64,000 nt of DNA from Symbioplanes lichenis (lineage in GTDB: Bacteria > Actinomycetota > Actinomycetes > Mycobacteriales > Micromonosporaceae), in the NCBI RefSeq assembly GCF_030709675.1, contig NZ_JAUZQD010000018.1, positions 124,001 to 188,000 on the forward strand. Direction: 5' to 3'. A program made the position numbers and the translations under genes. Under the pieces are notes generated by a model. The model was not told the origin of the DNA and ran no database searches. It saw only the letters and a list, made by a program, of their open reading frames with translations. Shown piece by piece: positions 15,787 to 24,514 of the stretch (position 1 is its first letter; every line of letters starts with the position of its first letter).

Positions 15787-17124
15787 ATGACTGACACGCA
15801 GATCATCCGGCTGCCCGTCAAGCAGAAGATCCGCATCCCGATCACCCGCCTGCCGGTCTGGCCGATCCTGGTGATGTTCGGCGGGATGCCGCTGCTCTGG
15901 CTCTCCGGCGGGTTCTTCCTGCTGTGGCCGGCCTTCGGGCTCATCCTGCTCCTGCTGCTCGTGCTGCGGCGGGAGCGGGTCGAGCTGCCGTCGGGCACGG
16001 GCGTCTGGGTCGTCTTCTGCGGGCTCGTCCTCCTCTCCTTCACCCGGCTCTCGGGCGGCGGGGATCTGCTGGTCGCCGGGCTGCGCTTCGCGTTCTACGC
16101 GACCGCGGCGACGGTGTTCGTCTACATCTACGCGACGCTGCGCGAGGGCCAGCACTGGCACCGGATCTTCCGGCCGCTGGCGCTCTTCTGGCTCGCTCTG
16201 GTCGTACTCGGCTGGGTGGGTGTGCTCTTCCCCAAGCTGTCGGTCGTGAGCCCGCTCGAGGCGGCGCTGCCCGACAACGTGGCCGCGAACCCGTTCATCT
16301 TCGACCTGGTGCACCTGCAGGCCAGTGAGTTCAGCGAGACGTCGGCCAATCCGATCTTCCGGCCGTCGGCGCCCTACCCCTACACCAACACGTGGGGCAG
16401 CACGTGGGCGGTGCTGCTGCCCTGCATGATCGCGTACGTGTTGTCCACGCGCGGGCGCGTCCTGCGCGTACTCCTGCTGGTGTCCCTGCCGTTGTCGATC
16501 GTGCCGGCGTTCCTCACGCTCAACCGGGCCATGTTCCTGAGCCTCGGCGCGGGCCTGGCCGTCCTGGCCTTCCGGGGCATCGCCCGCCGTCAGATCAAGG
16601 TGATCGTCACGGTCATCCTGGCTGCCGGCCTGGGCGGGCTCACGACGCTCTTCATCCCGGTCACCCAGCTGATCTCCAACCGCACGAGCAACAGCGACAG
16701 TACGGTCGACCGGCTCAGCCTCTACTCGCAGGCGCTGCTGCTGGCCGAGCGGTCGCCGCTGCTGGGCTACGGCGGTCCGGTCACTGTGGACACCACCACG
16801 GCGGCGGCCCCCGTCGGTACGCAGGGCCAGTTCTGGCAGGTGCTGGTGTCGCACGGCGTCCCGGCGGCGCTGCTCTTCGTCGGCTGGTTCCTGCTCGTCG
16901 CCCTGAAGCTGGGCCGCGCGGTGTCGGCCGCCGGCCAGTGGCTCGCGACGGTCCCCGTGATCGGCCTCGTCCAGCTGCCCTTCTACGGCGTGACCTTCCA
17001 GAACCTCTCCGTGCTCTGTTTCGCCGCCGGCCTGGCGATGGCTGCTGTCGACGGTCCGGTACGCCGCCCGGTCCGAGTCTTCGAGATGGCCCTGACCCGC
17101 CGCCCGACGCAGGGAGTGCTGTGA
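15787..17124 (+). CDS. O-antigen ligase/Wzy-like polysaccharide polymerase
   Basis: 445 residues with about ten to twelve membrane helices and a large extracytoplasmic loop (about 155-205: VVSPLEAALPDN to YPYTNTWGST), the hallmark of the WaaL/Wzy fold. Conserved-type features are the loop Arg in NPIFRPSAPYPYTNTWG, FLTLNRAMFLSLG and the small-residue helix with LLGYGGPV. Between the chain-length protein and the flippase, it most likely joins lipid-linked repeat units outside the membrane. The stop overlaps the next start (GTGA). Confidence 0.85.
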   Translation: MTDTQIIRLPVKQKIRIPITRLPVWPILVMFGGMPLLWLSGGFFLLWPAFGLILLLLLVLRRERVELPSGTGVWVVFCGLVLLSFTRLSGGGDLLVAGLRFAFYATAATVFVYIYATLREGQHWHRIFRPLALFWLALVVLGWVGVLFPKLSVVSPLEAALPDNVAANPFIFDLVHLQASEFSETSANPIFRPSAPYPYTNTWGSTWAVLLPCMIAYVLSTRGRVLRVLLLVSLPLSIVPAFLTLNRAMFLSLGAGLAVLAFRGIARRQIKVIVTVILAAGLGGLTTLFIPVTQLISNRTSNSDSTVDRLSLYSQALLLAERSPLLGYGGPVTVDTTTAAAPVGTQGQFWQVLVSHGVPAALLFVGWFLLVALKLGRAVSAAGQWLATVPVIGLVQLPFYGVTFQNLSVLCFAAGLAMAAVDGPVRRPVRVFEMALTRRPTQGVL

Positions 17125-18512
17125 CCACCGCGACAGCCGAGCGCCGCCAGGGGGCCCGCAGCGGCCTGATCGGTCTCGCCGGCGCGGCGGTCAGCGGCCT
17201 CTTCGGCTTCCTGCTCGCCGTCGTCCTGGCCCGGGGCTTCGGCCCGGAGGGCTCCGGCGCCATCTTCACCGCCATCGGCCTGCTGACCGTCGTGTCCGCC
17301 GTCTGTTGCCTGGGCGCCGACACGGCCCTGGTCTGGGCCCTTCCCCGGAGCCCCGGCGCCAAGCGAAGCCTGATCACCGTCGCCCTGCTCCCACCCCTGG
17401 CCCTGAGCATCCTGGTGGCGGGCGCGGGCCTGGCCACCGAGGTCGTGCTGCTAGCCGTCCCCGTCATCGTGGCGATGACGATCCTGCTGGCCGCCGTGCG
17501 TGCCACGCGACCGATCGGTGCGTACGCCGCTGTCCAGTTCGTCCTCCTCCCGGTGGGCCGGCCGATCCTGGTCGGTGCGGTCGCGCTCGCCGGCGGTGGA
17601 GTGGCCGCGGCCATGGCGGGCTGGGTCCTCCCGGCGGTCGCGGCTCTCGTGGTCTGCCTGCTGCTCGTCGGAAAGCCCGGCCGGCCGGACGACTGGCGGA
17701 CCCTCTGGGGCTTCGCCCTCCCCCGCGCGGTCTCGGCGGCGATCGACAGCAGCAGCATGTGGGTCGGCGTCCTGCTCACGGCGGCGCTGGCCACCCAGGC
17801 CGACGCGGGCGTCTTCGGCGGCGTCGGCCGGTACGTGCTCGCGGGCCAGCTCGCCCTCCAGGGCCTGCGCGTGGCGATCGCCCCGCAGCTGTCCCGCCTG
17901 CTCGGCGCGGGCCGCACCGGCGAGGCCGCCGCCGTGCACCGGCAGACGACGGTCCTGGCCATCGCGTTGTCGTGGCCGATCTACCTGTTGCTTGCCCTCT
18001 TCGCCCCGGCGTTCCTCCAGCTCTTCGGCGGCGAGTTCACGGCGGGCGCGACGGCGATGGCGATCCTGGCGACTGCCATGCTGGTCAACGTCGGCCTCGG
18101 CACGGTCCAGACCGTCCTGCTGATGAGCGGCCGCAGCCGCAGCCATCTGCTCGCCACCACGCTCGGCTTGACCTGCACGGTCGGTCTCGGCTTCCTCTTC
18201 ATTCCCGGGTACGGCCTGACGGGCGCCGCCACGGCCTGGGCCACCGGCATCGTGGTCGAGAACGTCGTCGCCGCCCTCGCCGCCCGCAAGGTCATCGGCG
18301 CCGCCGTCCTCAGCCGCCAAGCTGTCCTGACCGCGGCCGCCACGCTCGCCGCCGTGGGCGTCACCGGCACCATCGGCATCGCGCTCGCCGGACGCGAGAT
18401 TGAAGGACTCCTCGTGACGGCCGCCCTGCTGGCCTGCCTGCTTCTGATCGCGGCCGCCGATCGCCGCGTCCGCGCCGCCGTGACGATCCGAGTGAAAGGG
18501 CTGAGGCCGTGA
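17121..18512 (+). CDS. Wzx-type lipid-linked oligosaccharide flippase (MOP superfamily)
   Basis: 463 residues. GTG 17121 overlaps the upstream TGA by 4 bp; a longer open frame exists upstream but lies inside wzy. About 14 hydrophobic helices with the MATE/MVF-type signature near the N-terminus (GLIGLAGAAVSGLFGFLLAVV, LARGFGPEGSGAIFTAIGL) and a C-terminal polysaccharide-biosynthesis domain (LTGAATAWATGIVVEN). It would turn undecaprenyl-linked repeat units to the outer face. It is coupled to the sulfotransferase by another 4-bp GTGA overlap. Confidence 0.9.
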   Translation: MTTATAERRQGARSGLIGLAGAAVSGLFGFLLAVVLARGFGPEGSGAIFTAIGLLTVVSAVCCLGADTALVWALPRSPGAKRSLITVALLPPLALSILVAGAGLATEVVLLAVPVIVAMTILLAAVRATRPIGAYAAVQFVLLPVGRPILVGAVALAGGGVAAAMAGWVLPAVAALVVCLLLVGKPGRPDDWRTLWGFALPRAVSAAIDSSSMWVGVLLTAALATQADAGVFGGVGRYVLAGQLALQGLRVAIAPQLSRLLGAGRTGEAAAVHRQTTVLAIALSWPIYLLLALFAPAFLQLFGGEFTAGATAMAILATAMLVNVGLGTVQTVLLMSGRSRSHLLATTLGLTCTVGLGFLFIPGYGLTGAATAWATGIVVENVVAALAARKVIGAAVLSRQAVLTAAATLAAVGVTGTIGIALAGREIEGLLVTAALLACLLLIAAADRRVRAAVTIRVKGLRP

Positions 18513-19402
18513 CCACGCTGAAAGACAAAGCGAAGAGCATCGCGCCGTCCGGCCTGCGCGAACAAGCCAAGAAGCCGCTCGTCCGCTACGGCGAGGCGAC
18601 GAGCGAGCAGCGCGCGCTGCCGGACTTCCTGGTCATCGGCACCAAGCGCGGCGGCACCACCTCGTTGTGGAACTACCTGATCCGGCACCCGCTCGTGCCG
18701 CGGCTGTTCCCGGCGTGGAACACCAAGACCTCGCACTACTTCGAGGAGAACTGGCACCGCGGCGAGCAGTGGTACCGCTCGCACTTCCCGACCGACCGGC
18801 GGCGCGCGGCCCTCGAACGCAAGCACGGCGCCGCGCCCAAGGTCGGCGAGGCGGCGCCGCTCTACATGTTCCATCCGCTCGCCCCGCACCGGGTGCGCTC
18901 GCTCATGCCCGAGGTGCGGCTGATCTGCCTGCTCCGCGACCCGGTCGAGCGGGCCTACTCGCACTGGAAGGAACGCCGGACCGAGGGCAAGGAGCCGCTG
19001 GGCTTCGCGGAGGCGCTGGCCGCGGAGGAGGAGCGGACGGCCGGCGAGCGGGACCGGCTCATCGACGACCCGAACCTCTTCAGCGAGGCGTTCGACTGGT
19101 ACACGTACCGGGCGCGCGGCCGTTATCTGGAGCACCTCGAGCCGTGGTTGCAGCGGTTCCCCCGGCAACAGCTGCTCTTCGTGCCCAGCGAGAGCCTGTA
19201 CGCCGACCCCGCCGGCACGTACGCGGAAGTCCTGCGGTTCATCGGTCTGCCCCCGCACGAGCTGGACAGCTACGAGGTGTTCAACGGGCGCAAGTCGGCC
19301 CCGATGGACCCGGCGATCCGTGAGGAGCTGACCGGCTACTACCGGCCGCACAACGCGGCGCTGGCCGAGCGGCTCGGCATGACGTTCGAGTGGGCCGAGT
19401 GA
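18509..19402 (+). CDS. PAPS-dependent carbohydrate sulfotransferase
   Basis: 297 residues, GTG start overlapping the flippase stop. The 5'-phosphosulfate loop is FLVIGTKRGGTTSL (about 39-52), and the 3'-phosphate-binding motif LLRDPVERAYSHW follows at about 145-157 with the family's Arg and Ser. The His/Glu-rich centre (KTSHYFEENWHRGEQW) fits the heparan-type sulfotransferase active site. It uses PAPS in the cytosol, most likely to sulfate the sugar repeat unit. No PAPS synthesis genes are in the window. Sulfated exopolysaccharides are uncommon in actinomycetes. Confidence 0.9.
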   Translation: MTTLKDKAKSIAPSGLREQAKKPLVRYGEATSEQRALPDFLVIGTKRGGTTSLWNYLIRHPLVPRLFPAWNTKTSHYFEENWHRGEQWYRSHFPTDRRRAALERKHGAAPKVGEAAPLYMFHPLAPHRVRSLMPEVRLICLLRDPVERAYSHWKERRTEGKEPLGFAEALAAEEERTAGERDRLIDDPNLFSEAFDWYTYRARGRYLEHLEPWLQRFPRQQLLFVPSESLYADPAGTYAEVLRFIGLPPHELDSYEVFNGRKSAPMDPAIREELTGYYRPHNAALAERLGMTFEWAE

Positions 19403-20598
19403 GCGCCGATCCGCGGGAGCGCGAGGACGGGCTGGGCTGGGTCACGCGCGCGCTCTTCCCCGGCGACGGGTCGCGGGTCACCGTGCAGCGGCACGCGACT
19501 CCCGGCGCCCCGGCGTGGGCGATCGTGCCGTCCGTGGAGCGCGCGCGGTTCCTCGTTCCGCTAGGGAACCGGCGGGTCGCGGCGGCCTCGATGCTGGCGT
19601 ACAACGGGTTGCGCTCGGGCCCGACCCGGGCCGTCCGGTCGGTGCTCGGGTCCTTCGCCCGCACGGGGGCGTTGCCTTTCCCCGTGTTGTCCGCCACAGG
19701 CTCGCTCGTGGACCACCTCGCTTCCGTCTTGGAAGAACCACACCTGTTCGCGGCGGTCGGCATCCGGCCGCCCGACCCCAACCGCAAGCCGACCCTGCAG
19801 CTCTTCGGCCCCGACGGCCGGCCCCGCGGCTACGCCAAGGTCGGCTGGAACGAGGCCACGCGCGGGCTCGTGCGCGCCGAGTCCGCAGCGTTGCGCGGGT
19901 TGCCGCGCAACGCCGGTCCCGGCTATCCCGTCACGCCCCGTCCGCTGCACGCGGGCGAGTGGGCCGGGCAGGAGATCGGTGTCACCGCTCCCCTGCCCGA
20001 GCGCGTGCGCCGGCTCTCCGATCCCGACGAGCCGCGGCCGGCGGCGATGCTCGCGGTGGCGCGGCGCGGCGGCCCGCCCGGGGAGCGCGTTCCCCTGGCG
20101 GAGTCACCCTTCCTGCACCGCTTGCGCCAGGAGACGGCCCAGGTCGCAGGCCCGGAGGGTACGGCCATCCGCGCCGCTGTGGAGGCGCTGGCGACCCGGG
20201 CCGCCGGGGTGGCCGTCGAGCTCGGTGACTGGCACGGCGACTGGGTGCCGTGGAATCTCGGCGAGGTGCCCACCGCCACCGGGAGTGCCCTCGTCGCGTG
20301 GGACTGGGAGCACAGTGGACCGGGCGTGCCCGTCGGCTTCGACCTCGCGCACCAGGCGTTCAACACGGCTCTGGTCGTGGGTGGCCGGCGCGCGGGCGAG
20401 GCGGCGGAGGCGGCCGTGGCGGCGGTGCGGCGGCACGGTCCCGCGCTGGGGCTGGAGCCCGCGGCGGCCGGGCCGGTCGTGGACGCGTACCTGATCGAGA
20501 TGTGGTTGCGCACGTGGCGGCTCGCCGCCGGCGGCGCGGGCTGGAATCCGGACCTGCATCCCGCGTTGCTGGAGGTTCTCGAATTCCGGAATACGTGA
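19399..20598 (+). CDS. Aminoglycoside-phosphotransferase-like kinase in the polysaccharide operon
   Basis: 399 residues from GTG 19399 (GTGA overlap with the upstream stop; another GTG nine bases earlier is possible). The C-terminal half has the APH/choline-kinase core: LGDWHGDWVPWNLGE (HGD catalytic loop with downstream Asn) and VAWDWEHSG (the metal-binding Asp), then FDLAHQAF. The N-terminal lobe is diverged (RFLVPLGNRRVAAASMLAYN) with a plausible nucleotide Lys in RGYAKVGWNE. The substrate is unknown. Its place between the sulfotransferase and the glycosyltransferases suggests phosphorylation of a sugar or polyol in polymer synthesis rather than antibiotic resistance. Confidence 0.75.
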   Translation: MSADPREREDGLGWVTRALFPGDGSRVTVQRHATPGAPAWAIVPSVERARFLVPLGNRRVAAASMLAYNGLRSGPTRAVRSVLGSFARTGALPFPVLSATGSLVDHLASVLEEPHLFAAVGIRPPDPNRKPTLQLFGPDGRPRGYAKVGWNEATRGLVRAESAALRGLPRNAGPGYPVTPRPLHAGEWAGQEIGVTAPLPERVRRLSDPDEPRPAAMLAVARRGGPPGERVPLAESPFLHRLRQETAQVAGPEGTAIRAAVEALATRAAGVAVELGDWHGDWVPWNLGEVPTATGSALVAWDWEHSGPGVPVGFDLAHQAFNTALVVGGRRAGEAAEAAVAAVRRHGPALGLEPAAAGPVVDAYLIEMWLRTWRLAAGGAGWNPDLHPALLEVLEFRNT

Positions 20599-20634
20599 CG
20601 CCGAGTATTCGCACCGGCACGCTCCAAAACCTAC

Positions 20635-20656
20635 TTCGACAATAGGGTATGTCGAA
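20635..20656. promoter_or_regulatory. Inverted repeat TTCGACA-N8-TGTCGAA
   Basis: A perfect 7-bp inverted repeat with an 8-bp spacer, centred about 220 bp before the Alg14-like start, in the only long gap of the polysaccharide operon. It is a candidate operator. It does not match the actinobacterial LexA box (TCGAAC-N4-GTTCGA). Confidence 0.45.
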
Positions 20657-20865
20657 TCCCACTCCGCGTGACCAAGCAAATCGAGCTTGTTAAATTCCGC
20701 CTGAACACACCCTGGTCAGCCCGGCCGGAATTTCGCACGATACGAAGATCGAGCCGCAAATCAATACGCGGCCGCGTACCGCCCTCTGGCGCTTAGCCGG
20801 GGGCACGGGATATACATTTCAGGTTGCCGCTCCATTGGCCGCCATTGACCTGTAGAGGGGGTTGC

Positions 20866-21348
20866 ATGCCTGCCGTGCCGGACGACAATCCGGAGGGGCC
20901 GCCACTGCTCTTCGTCGCGTCCAGCGGCGGCCATCTGGCCCAGCTGCTCGCCCTCGAGCCGTGGTACCGGGCGCGGTCCCGGCACTGGGTCAGCTTCGAC
21001 ACCCCGGACGCGCTCTCGCTGCTGCACGGCGAGAATGTGACCTGGGCGCACCACCCGACGACCCGCAACGTGTGGAACCTCTTCCGCAACCTGCTGCTGG
21101 CCCTGCGCGTCGTGCGGCGCGGGCGGGTCAGCGCGCTGCTGACGACCGGCGCCGGCGTGGCCGTGCCGTTCGTGTTCATGGCCTGGGTGCTGCGGATCCC
21201 CACCGTCTACATCGAGGTCATCGATCGCATCGACACCCCCACGCTGACCGCCCGCCTGTGCCGGCCGCTGCTCTCGGCGATGCTGGTGCAGTGGGAGGAG
21301 CAGCGCCGCTTCTATCCCGATGCCACGGTGGTGGGTCAGCTCATATGA
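20866..21348 (+). CDS. Alg14/PssD-like glycosyltransferase membrane subunit
   Basis: 160 residues, ATG 20866 with a GAGGGGG SD. It starts with the Rossmann-type LLFVASSGGHLAQLLAL (the GGH motif of Alg14/CpsF/PssD), then a hydrophobic segment VPFVFMAWVLRIPTVYIEVIDR that peripherally binds the membrane, and ends in VVGQLI. This is the donor-independent half of a split GT28-type enzyme. It recruits the Alg13-like partner encoded next (ATGA overlap) to add a second sugar to an undecaprenyl-PP-linked acceptor. Confidence 0.88.
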   Translation: MPAVPDDNPEGPPLLFVASSGGHLAQLLALEPWYRARSRHWVSFDTPDALSLLHGENVTWAHHPTTRNVWNLFRNLLLALRVVRRGRVSALLTTGAGVAVPFVFMAWVLRIPTVYIEVIDRIDTPTLTARLCRPLLSAMLVQWEEQRRFYPDATVVGQLI

Positions 21349-21959
21349 CTCTGCCCCGGCATGAGACGGCGGCGATCCCCCAGCCGCGGTCGGGGGCGCA
21401 CGACGATCACCCGCAGCACACCGGCACGCTCGACGTCCTGGTGTCCGTGGGCACCGACAAGCACCACTTCGACCGGCTGCTGAGCTGGGTCGAGCAGTGG
21501 TGGCTGCGGCAGCCCGTCCGGCCCCGGGTCGTCATCCAGCACGGCAGCAGCCGGCCGCCACTGATCCCCGGCGCCACCCCGTTCCTCGCGCACGACCAGC
21601 TCGGCGCGGCCATGGCCCAGGCCCGGGCGGTGGTCACGCACGGCGGGCCGGCCAGCATCACGGAGGCCCGGCGGCACGGCCACCTGCCGATCGTGGTCGC
21701 GCGCGATCCCGCGTACGGGGAGCATGTCGACAATCACCAAATGCTCTTCGCCTCGCGGATGGCCGCGAGCGGGATCATCCGGCTGTGCTCGACGGCCCAC
21801 GAGCTGGAGCTGGCCCTGCGCGACGGGCTGTCCGGCTTTCCGACCCACGTCACCACCGGGCCGGCCGCCGCGCAGATGGCCGCCGTGCACCGGGTGGGCC
21901 AGATCGTCGACGGGCTGGTCGCGGACAAGCGGCGCCGCCTCCCCTGGCGGCGCAAGTGA
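21345..21959 (+). CDS. Alg13/PssE-like catalytic subunit of split glycosyltransferase
   Basis: 204 residues, ATG overlapping the upstream TGA. It corresponds to the C-terminal nucleotide-sugar-binding half of GT28 enzymes: LVSVGTDKHHFDRLL near the N-terminus and the donor loop THGGPASITEARRHGHLPIVV with the GG and Glu residues that hold UDP-sugar. The spacing VARDPAYGEHVDNHQ matches Alg13/EpsF (H-x-D-x-H-Q). It works with the protein just upstream at the cytosolic membrane face. An N-terminal 28-residue extension is His/Pro-rich and unusual for the family. Confidence 0.88.
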   Translation: MTLPRHETAAIPQPRSGAHDDHPQHTGTLDVLVSVGTDKHHFDRLLSWVEQWWLRQPVRPRVVIQHGSSRPPLIPGATPFLAHDQLGAAMAQARAVVTHGGPASITEARRHGHLPIVVARDPAYGEHVDNHQMLFASRMAASGIIRLCSTAHELELALRDGLSGFPTHVTTGPAAAQMAAVHRVGQIVDGLVADKRRRLPWRRK

Positions 21960-22861
21960 CCCTCGTCTCCGTGGTCATCCCGACCCGGGACCGTCCCGAG
22001 CTCCTGCGGCGCGCCATCGACGCGGTGACCGCCCAGGAGCACGACGGCCCGATCGAGGTCGTCGTGGTCTACGACCGGTCCACGCCGGACCTCACGCCGG
22101 CCCGGTCGTCGTCGGATCGCACGGTCCGGGTGCTCGTCAACGACCGCAAGCCCGGGCTGGCGGGGGCCCGCAACACCGGGATTCTCGCCGCTCAGGGCGA
22201 CTTCGTGGGCTTCTGCGACGATGACGACGAGTGGCTGCCGGGCAAGCTCAAGGCCCAGCTCGCCGCGCTCGAGGCGACCGGCGGGGACTTCGCGTGCTGC
22301 GGCATCCGGGTGACCTATGACGGCACCGAGTTCGACCGGGTGCTGCCCCTCGACCGCATCCCGCTCGCCGCCCTGCTGCGCGACCGCATGACCGAGCTGC
22401 ACCCGTCCACGTTCCTCATGCGAGCGTCGGCGCTGCACGACGGCATCGGGCTCGTCGACGAGGAGATCCCGGGCAGCTACGCCGAGGACTACGAGTTCCT
22501 GCTGCGCGCCGCCCGGCACGCGCCCCTGGTCAACGTGCGGGAGCCGGGCACGATCGTCCGGTGGCACCGCAGCTCCTACTTCTCCCAGCGCTGGCAGACC
22601 ATCTCGTCGGCGCTGCGGTGGCTGCTGGAGCGCTATCCGGAGTTCGAGCAGGAGCCGGCCGGGCTGGCCCGGGTCGCGGGGCAGATCGCCTTCGCCGAGG
22701 CCGCCCAGGGTCGTTCGCGGGCGGCGGCGCACTGGGCCCGGCGCACCCTCGCGGGCAACAGCCGGGAGCCGCGCGCCTATCTCGCGATGGCGGTGGCCGG
22801 GCGACTGATCCGCCCGGGCACCGTCGTGCGCATCCTGCACAAGCGGGGACGCGGGATTTAA
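21956..22861 (+). CDS. Family 2 glycosyltransferase
   Basis: 301 residues, GTG 21956 in a GTGA overlap. GT-A fold markers are VSVVIPTRDRPELLRRAI, the nucleotide pocket GLAGARNTGI, metal-binding FCDDDDEW and the acceptor-side motif GSYAEDYEFLLRAA. The C-terminal 80 residues are helical. It adds a sugar to the polysaccharide repeat unit from a nucleotide donor. It ends the plus-strand operon and shares TTAA (22858-22861) with the stop of the convergent gene, so the two stops overlap by 4 bp. Confidence 0.9.
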   Translation: MTLVSVVIPTRDRPELLRRAIDAVTAQEHDGPIEVVVVYDRSTPDLTPARSSSDRTVRVLVNDRKPGLAGARNTGILAAQGDFVGFCDDDDEWLPGKLKAQLAALEATGGDFACCGIRVTYDGTEFDRVLPLDRIPLAALLRDRMTELHPSTFLMRASALHDGIGLVDEEIPGSYAEDYEFLLRAARHAPLVNVREPGTIVRWHRSSYFSQRWQTISSALRWLLERYPEFEQEPAGLARVAGQIAFAEAAQGRSRAAAHWARRTLAGNSREPRAYLAMAVAGRLIRPGTVVRILHKRGRGI

Positions 22862-24324
22862 TAGGCCCCGCTGGCCCGCAGCACCGCTGATCCCGTACGC
22901 AGGATGATGATCATGTCCAGGGTGAGCGACCAGTTCTCGACGTAGCGCAGGTCGAGCCGCATCGCCTCGTCCCAGGCCAGATCCGAGCGCCCGGAGACCT
23001 GCCACAGCCCGGTGAGCCCCGGCTTGACCACGAGCCGGCGGCGCATGTCCTCCGGATAGGCCGCGACCTCCGACGGCAGCGGCGGGCGCGGGCCGACCAT
23101 CGACATCTCGCCGCGCAGCACGTTGAGCAGCTGCGGCAGCTCGTCCAGCGAGTAGCGGCGCAGGATCCGGCCCACCCGGCTCACCCGCGGGTCCCGGCGC
23201 AGCTTGAAAAGCACGCCGTCGTTGTCGTTGAGCCCGCGCAGCTCGGCCAGCAGGTCCTCGGCGTTGGTGCGCATCGTCCGGAACTTGTAGATCGTGAACT
23301 GCCGGCCGTTCCGCCCCACCCGGGTCTGCTTGAACAGCGCCGGCCCGGGCGCCTGCCGGTCGAGCCGGATCGCCAGCGCGCACACCGCGAGCAGCGGCGC
23401 CAGCAGCAGCAGCGCGAACGCCGCCGCGAACCGGTCGAACAGCCCCTTGAGCAGCCAGCGCGGGCCGCTGAGCCGCGGGTGCTCGACGTGCAGCATGGGC
23501 AGGCCGTCGATGGGCCGGATCGAGGTGCGCGCGCCGCCGACGTCGAGCAGCGCGCTGGCCATGATCATGTCGATGTCCTGCGGCTCCAGCTGCCACGCCA
23601 GCCGCCGCACGGTCGGGCCGTCCACCTCCGGACCGGCCAGCACCATCACCGTGTCGGCGCCCACCACGCGCGCGGTCTCGGCCGCCAGGTCCAGACCCTC
23701 GACCACCGGCACCGTACGCAGCACCGGCGGCACCCGGTCGGCCGACGGCACACACGCCGCCACGACCTCCAGCCCGTGATAGCGCTCGTGCCGCAGCTGC
23801 CCGGTGAGCCCGGCGACCGACGCGGCGTGCCCGACGACCAGCACGCGCCGCAGGCACTGACCCTTGGCCCAGGCCCGGTGCAGCATGGCCCGGTGCAGGT
23901 AGCGCCCCGCGACCCCGAGCACGGTGGCGATCGGGATGGCCAGCGTCACGTAGCCCCGGGCCACGTCGGCGTTCAGCCCGTACGCGAGGACGGCGATCGT
24001 GGCGGTGAGGGCGAGAGCGGCCCGCAGCACCCGCTGGTACTCCTCGTTGCCGACGAAGAGGAAGCGGTCGTCGTACGCGTGATTGAGCAGCAGCATGAGC
24101 ACCCAGCCCAGCGGCAGCAGCGAGCTGAGCAACGCGTAGTACCAGTCCGCGATGGCGAAGTCGCCGCCGAAGCGCAGCTGCATCGCGAGCAGGCCGGCGA
24201 TCACCGCACCGGCGATGTCGGTGAGCAGGATGGCGAGGAAGTATTTCCGCTGCCAGTTGGGCTTGGTGGTGAGCTGGTTGATGGGGACAGTCGCGTATTG
24301 CTCAGGCGTGAGGGATTGCGTCAT
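22858..24324 (-). CDS. Initiating polyprenyl-phosphate sugar-phosphate transferase (WcaJ/WbaP type)
   Basis: 488 residues from ATG 24324 (the open frame reaches further, but the added part is Pro/Arg-rich noise). It has four N-terminal membrane helices (about 30-145), a Rossmann-like CoA-binding-fold middle (RRVLVVGHAASVAG) and the C-terminal bacterial sugar-transferase domain: membrane hairpin FAAAFALLLLAPLLAVCALAI, FKQTRVGRNGRQFTIYKFRTM with catalytic basic residues, RRYSLDELPQLLNVLRG and MSMVGPRPPLP. It moves hexose-1-P from UDP-sugar to undecaprenyl phosphate, the first step of the pathway encoded by the plus-strand genes it faces. Confidence 0.93.
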   Translation of the reverse strand: MTQSLTPEQYATVPINQLTTKPNWQRKYFLAILLTDIAGAVIAGLLAMQLRFGGDFAIADWYYALLSSLLPLGWVLMLLLNHAYDDRFLFVGNEEYQRVLRAALALTATIAVLAYGLNADVARGYVTLAIPIATVLGVAGRYLHRAMLHRAWAKGQCLRRVLVVGHAASVAGLTGQLRHERYHGLEVVAACVPSADRVPPVLRTVPVVEGLDLAAETARVVGADTVMVLAGPEVDGPTVRRLAWQLEPQDIDMIMASALLDVGGARTSIRPIDGLPMLHVEHPRLSGPRWLLKGLFDRFAAAFALLLLAPLLAVCALAIRLDRQAPGPALFKQTRVGRNGRQFTIYKFRTMRTNAEDLLAELRGLNDNDGVLFKLRRDPRVSRVGRILRRYSLDELPQLLNVLRGEMSMVGPRPPLPSEVAAYPEDMRRRLVVKPGLTGLWQVSGRSDLAWDEAMRLDLRYVENWSLTLDMIIILRTGSAVLRASGAY

Positions 24325-24514
24325 GAGCGGCGGGCGCCCTTTCGCGGGTAGCACGACGGACCGGGGTGAGGAGCCCGGTGGGGGATGCCGCCGATGTCTG
24401 GTCCGACGAGAAAACGGTCCCAGCGAGGCCGCCAAGCCACTGAGGACTTCGGAACCTTAGCACGACCTTAGGTGATTCTTGAGTAACGTTCAGCTTGCTC
24501 TTCGGACCCGTGCG

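Noticed and set aside
16392-17120. N-terminal extension of the flippase frame
   Set aside because: It overlaps the Wzy-like gene over its whole length. The GTG at 17121 in a GTGA overlap gives a normal flippase N-terminus.
19399-20598. Antibiotic-resistance kinase
   Set aside because: The fold is APH-like, but the gene is locked by overlaps into a polysaccharide operon and the N-lobe is diverged. A sugar-type substrate is more likely.
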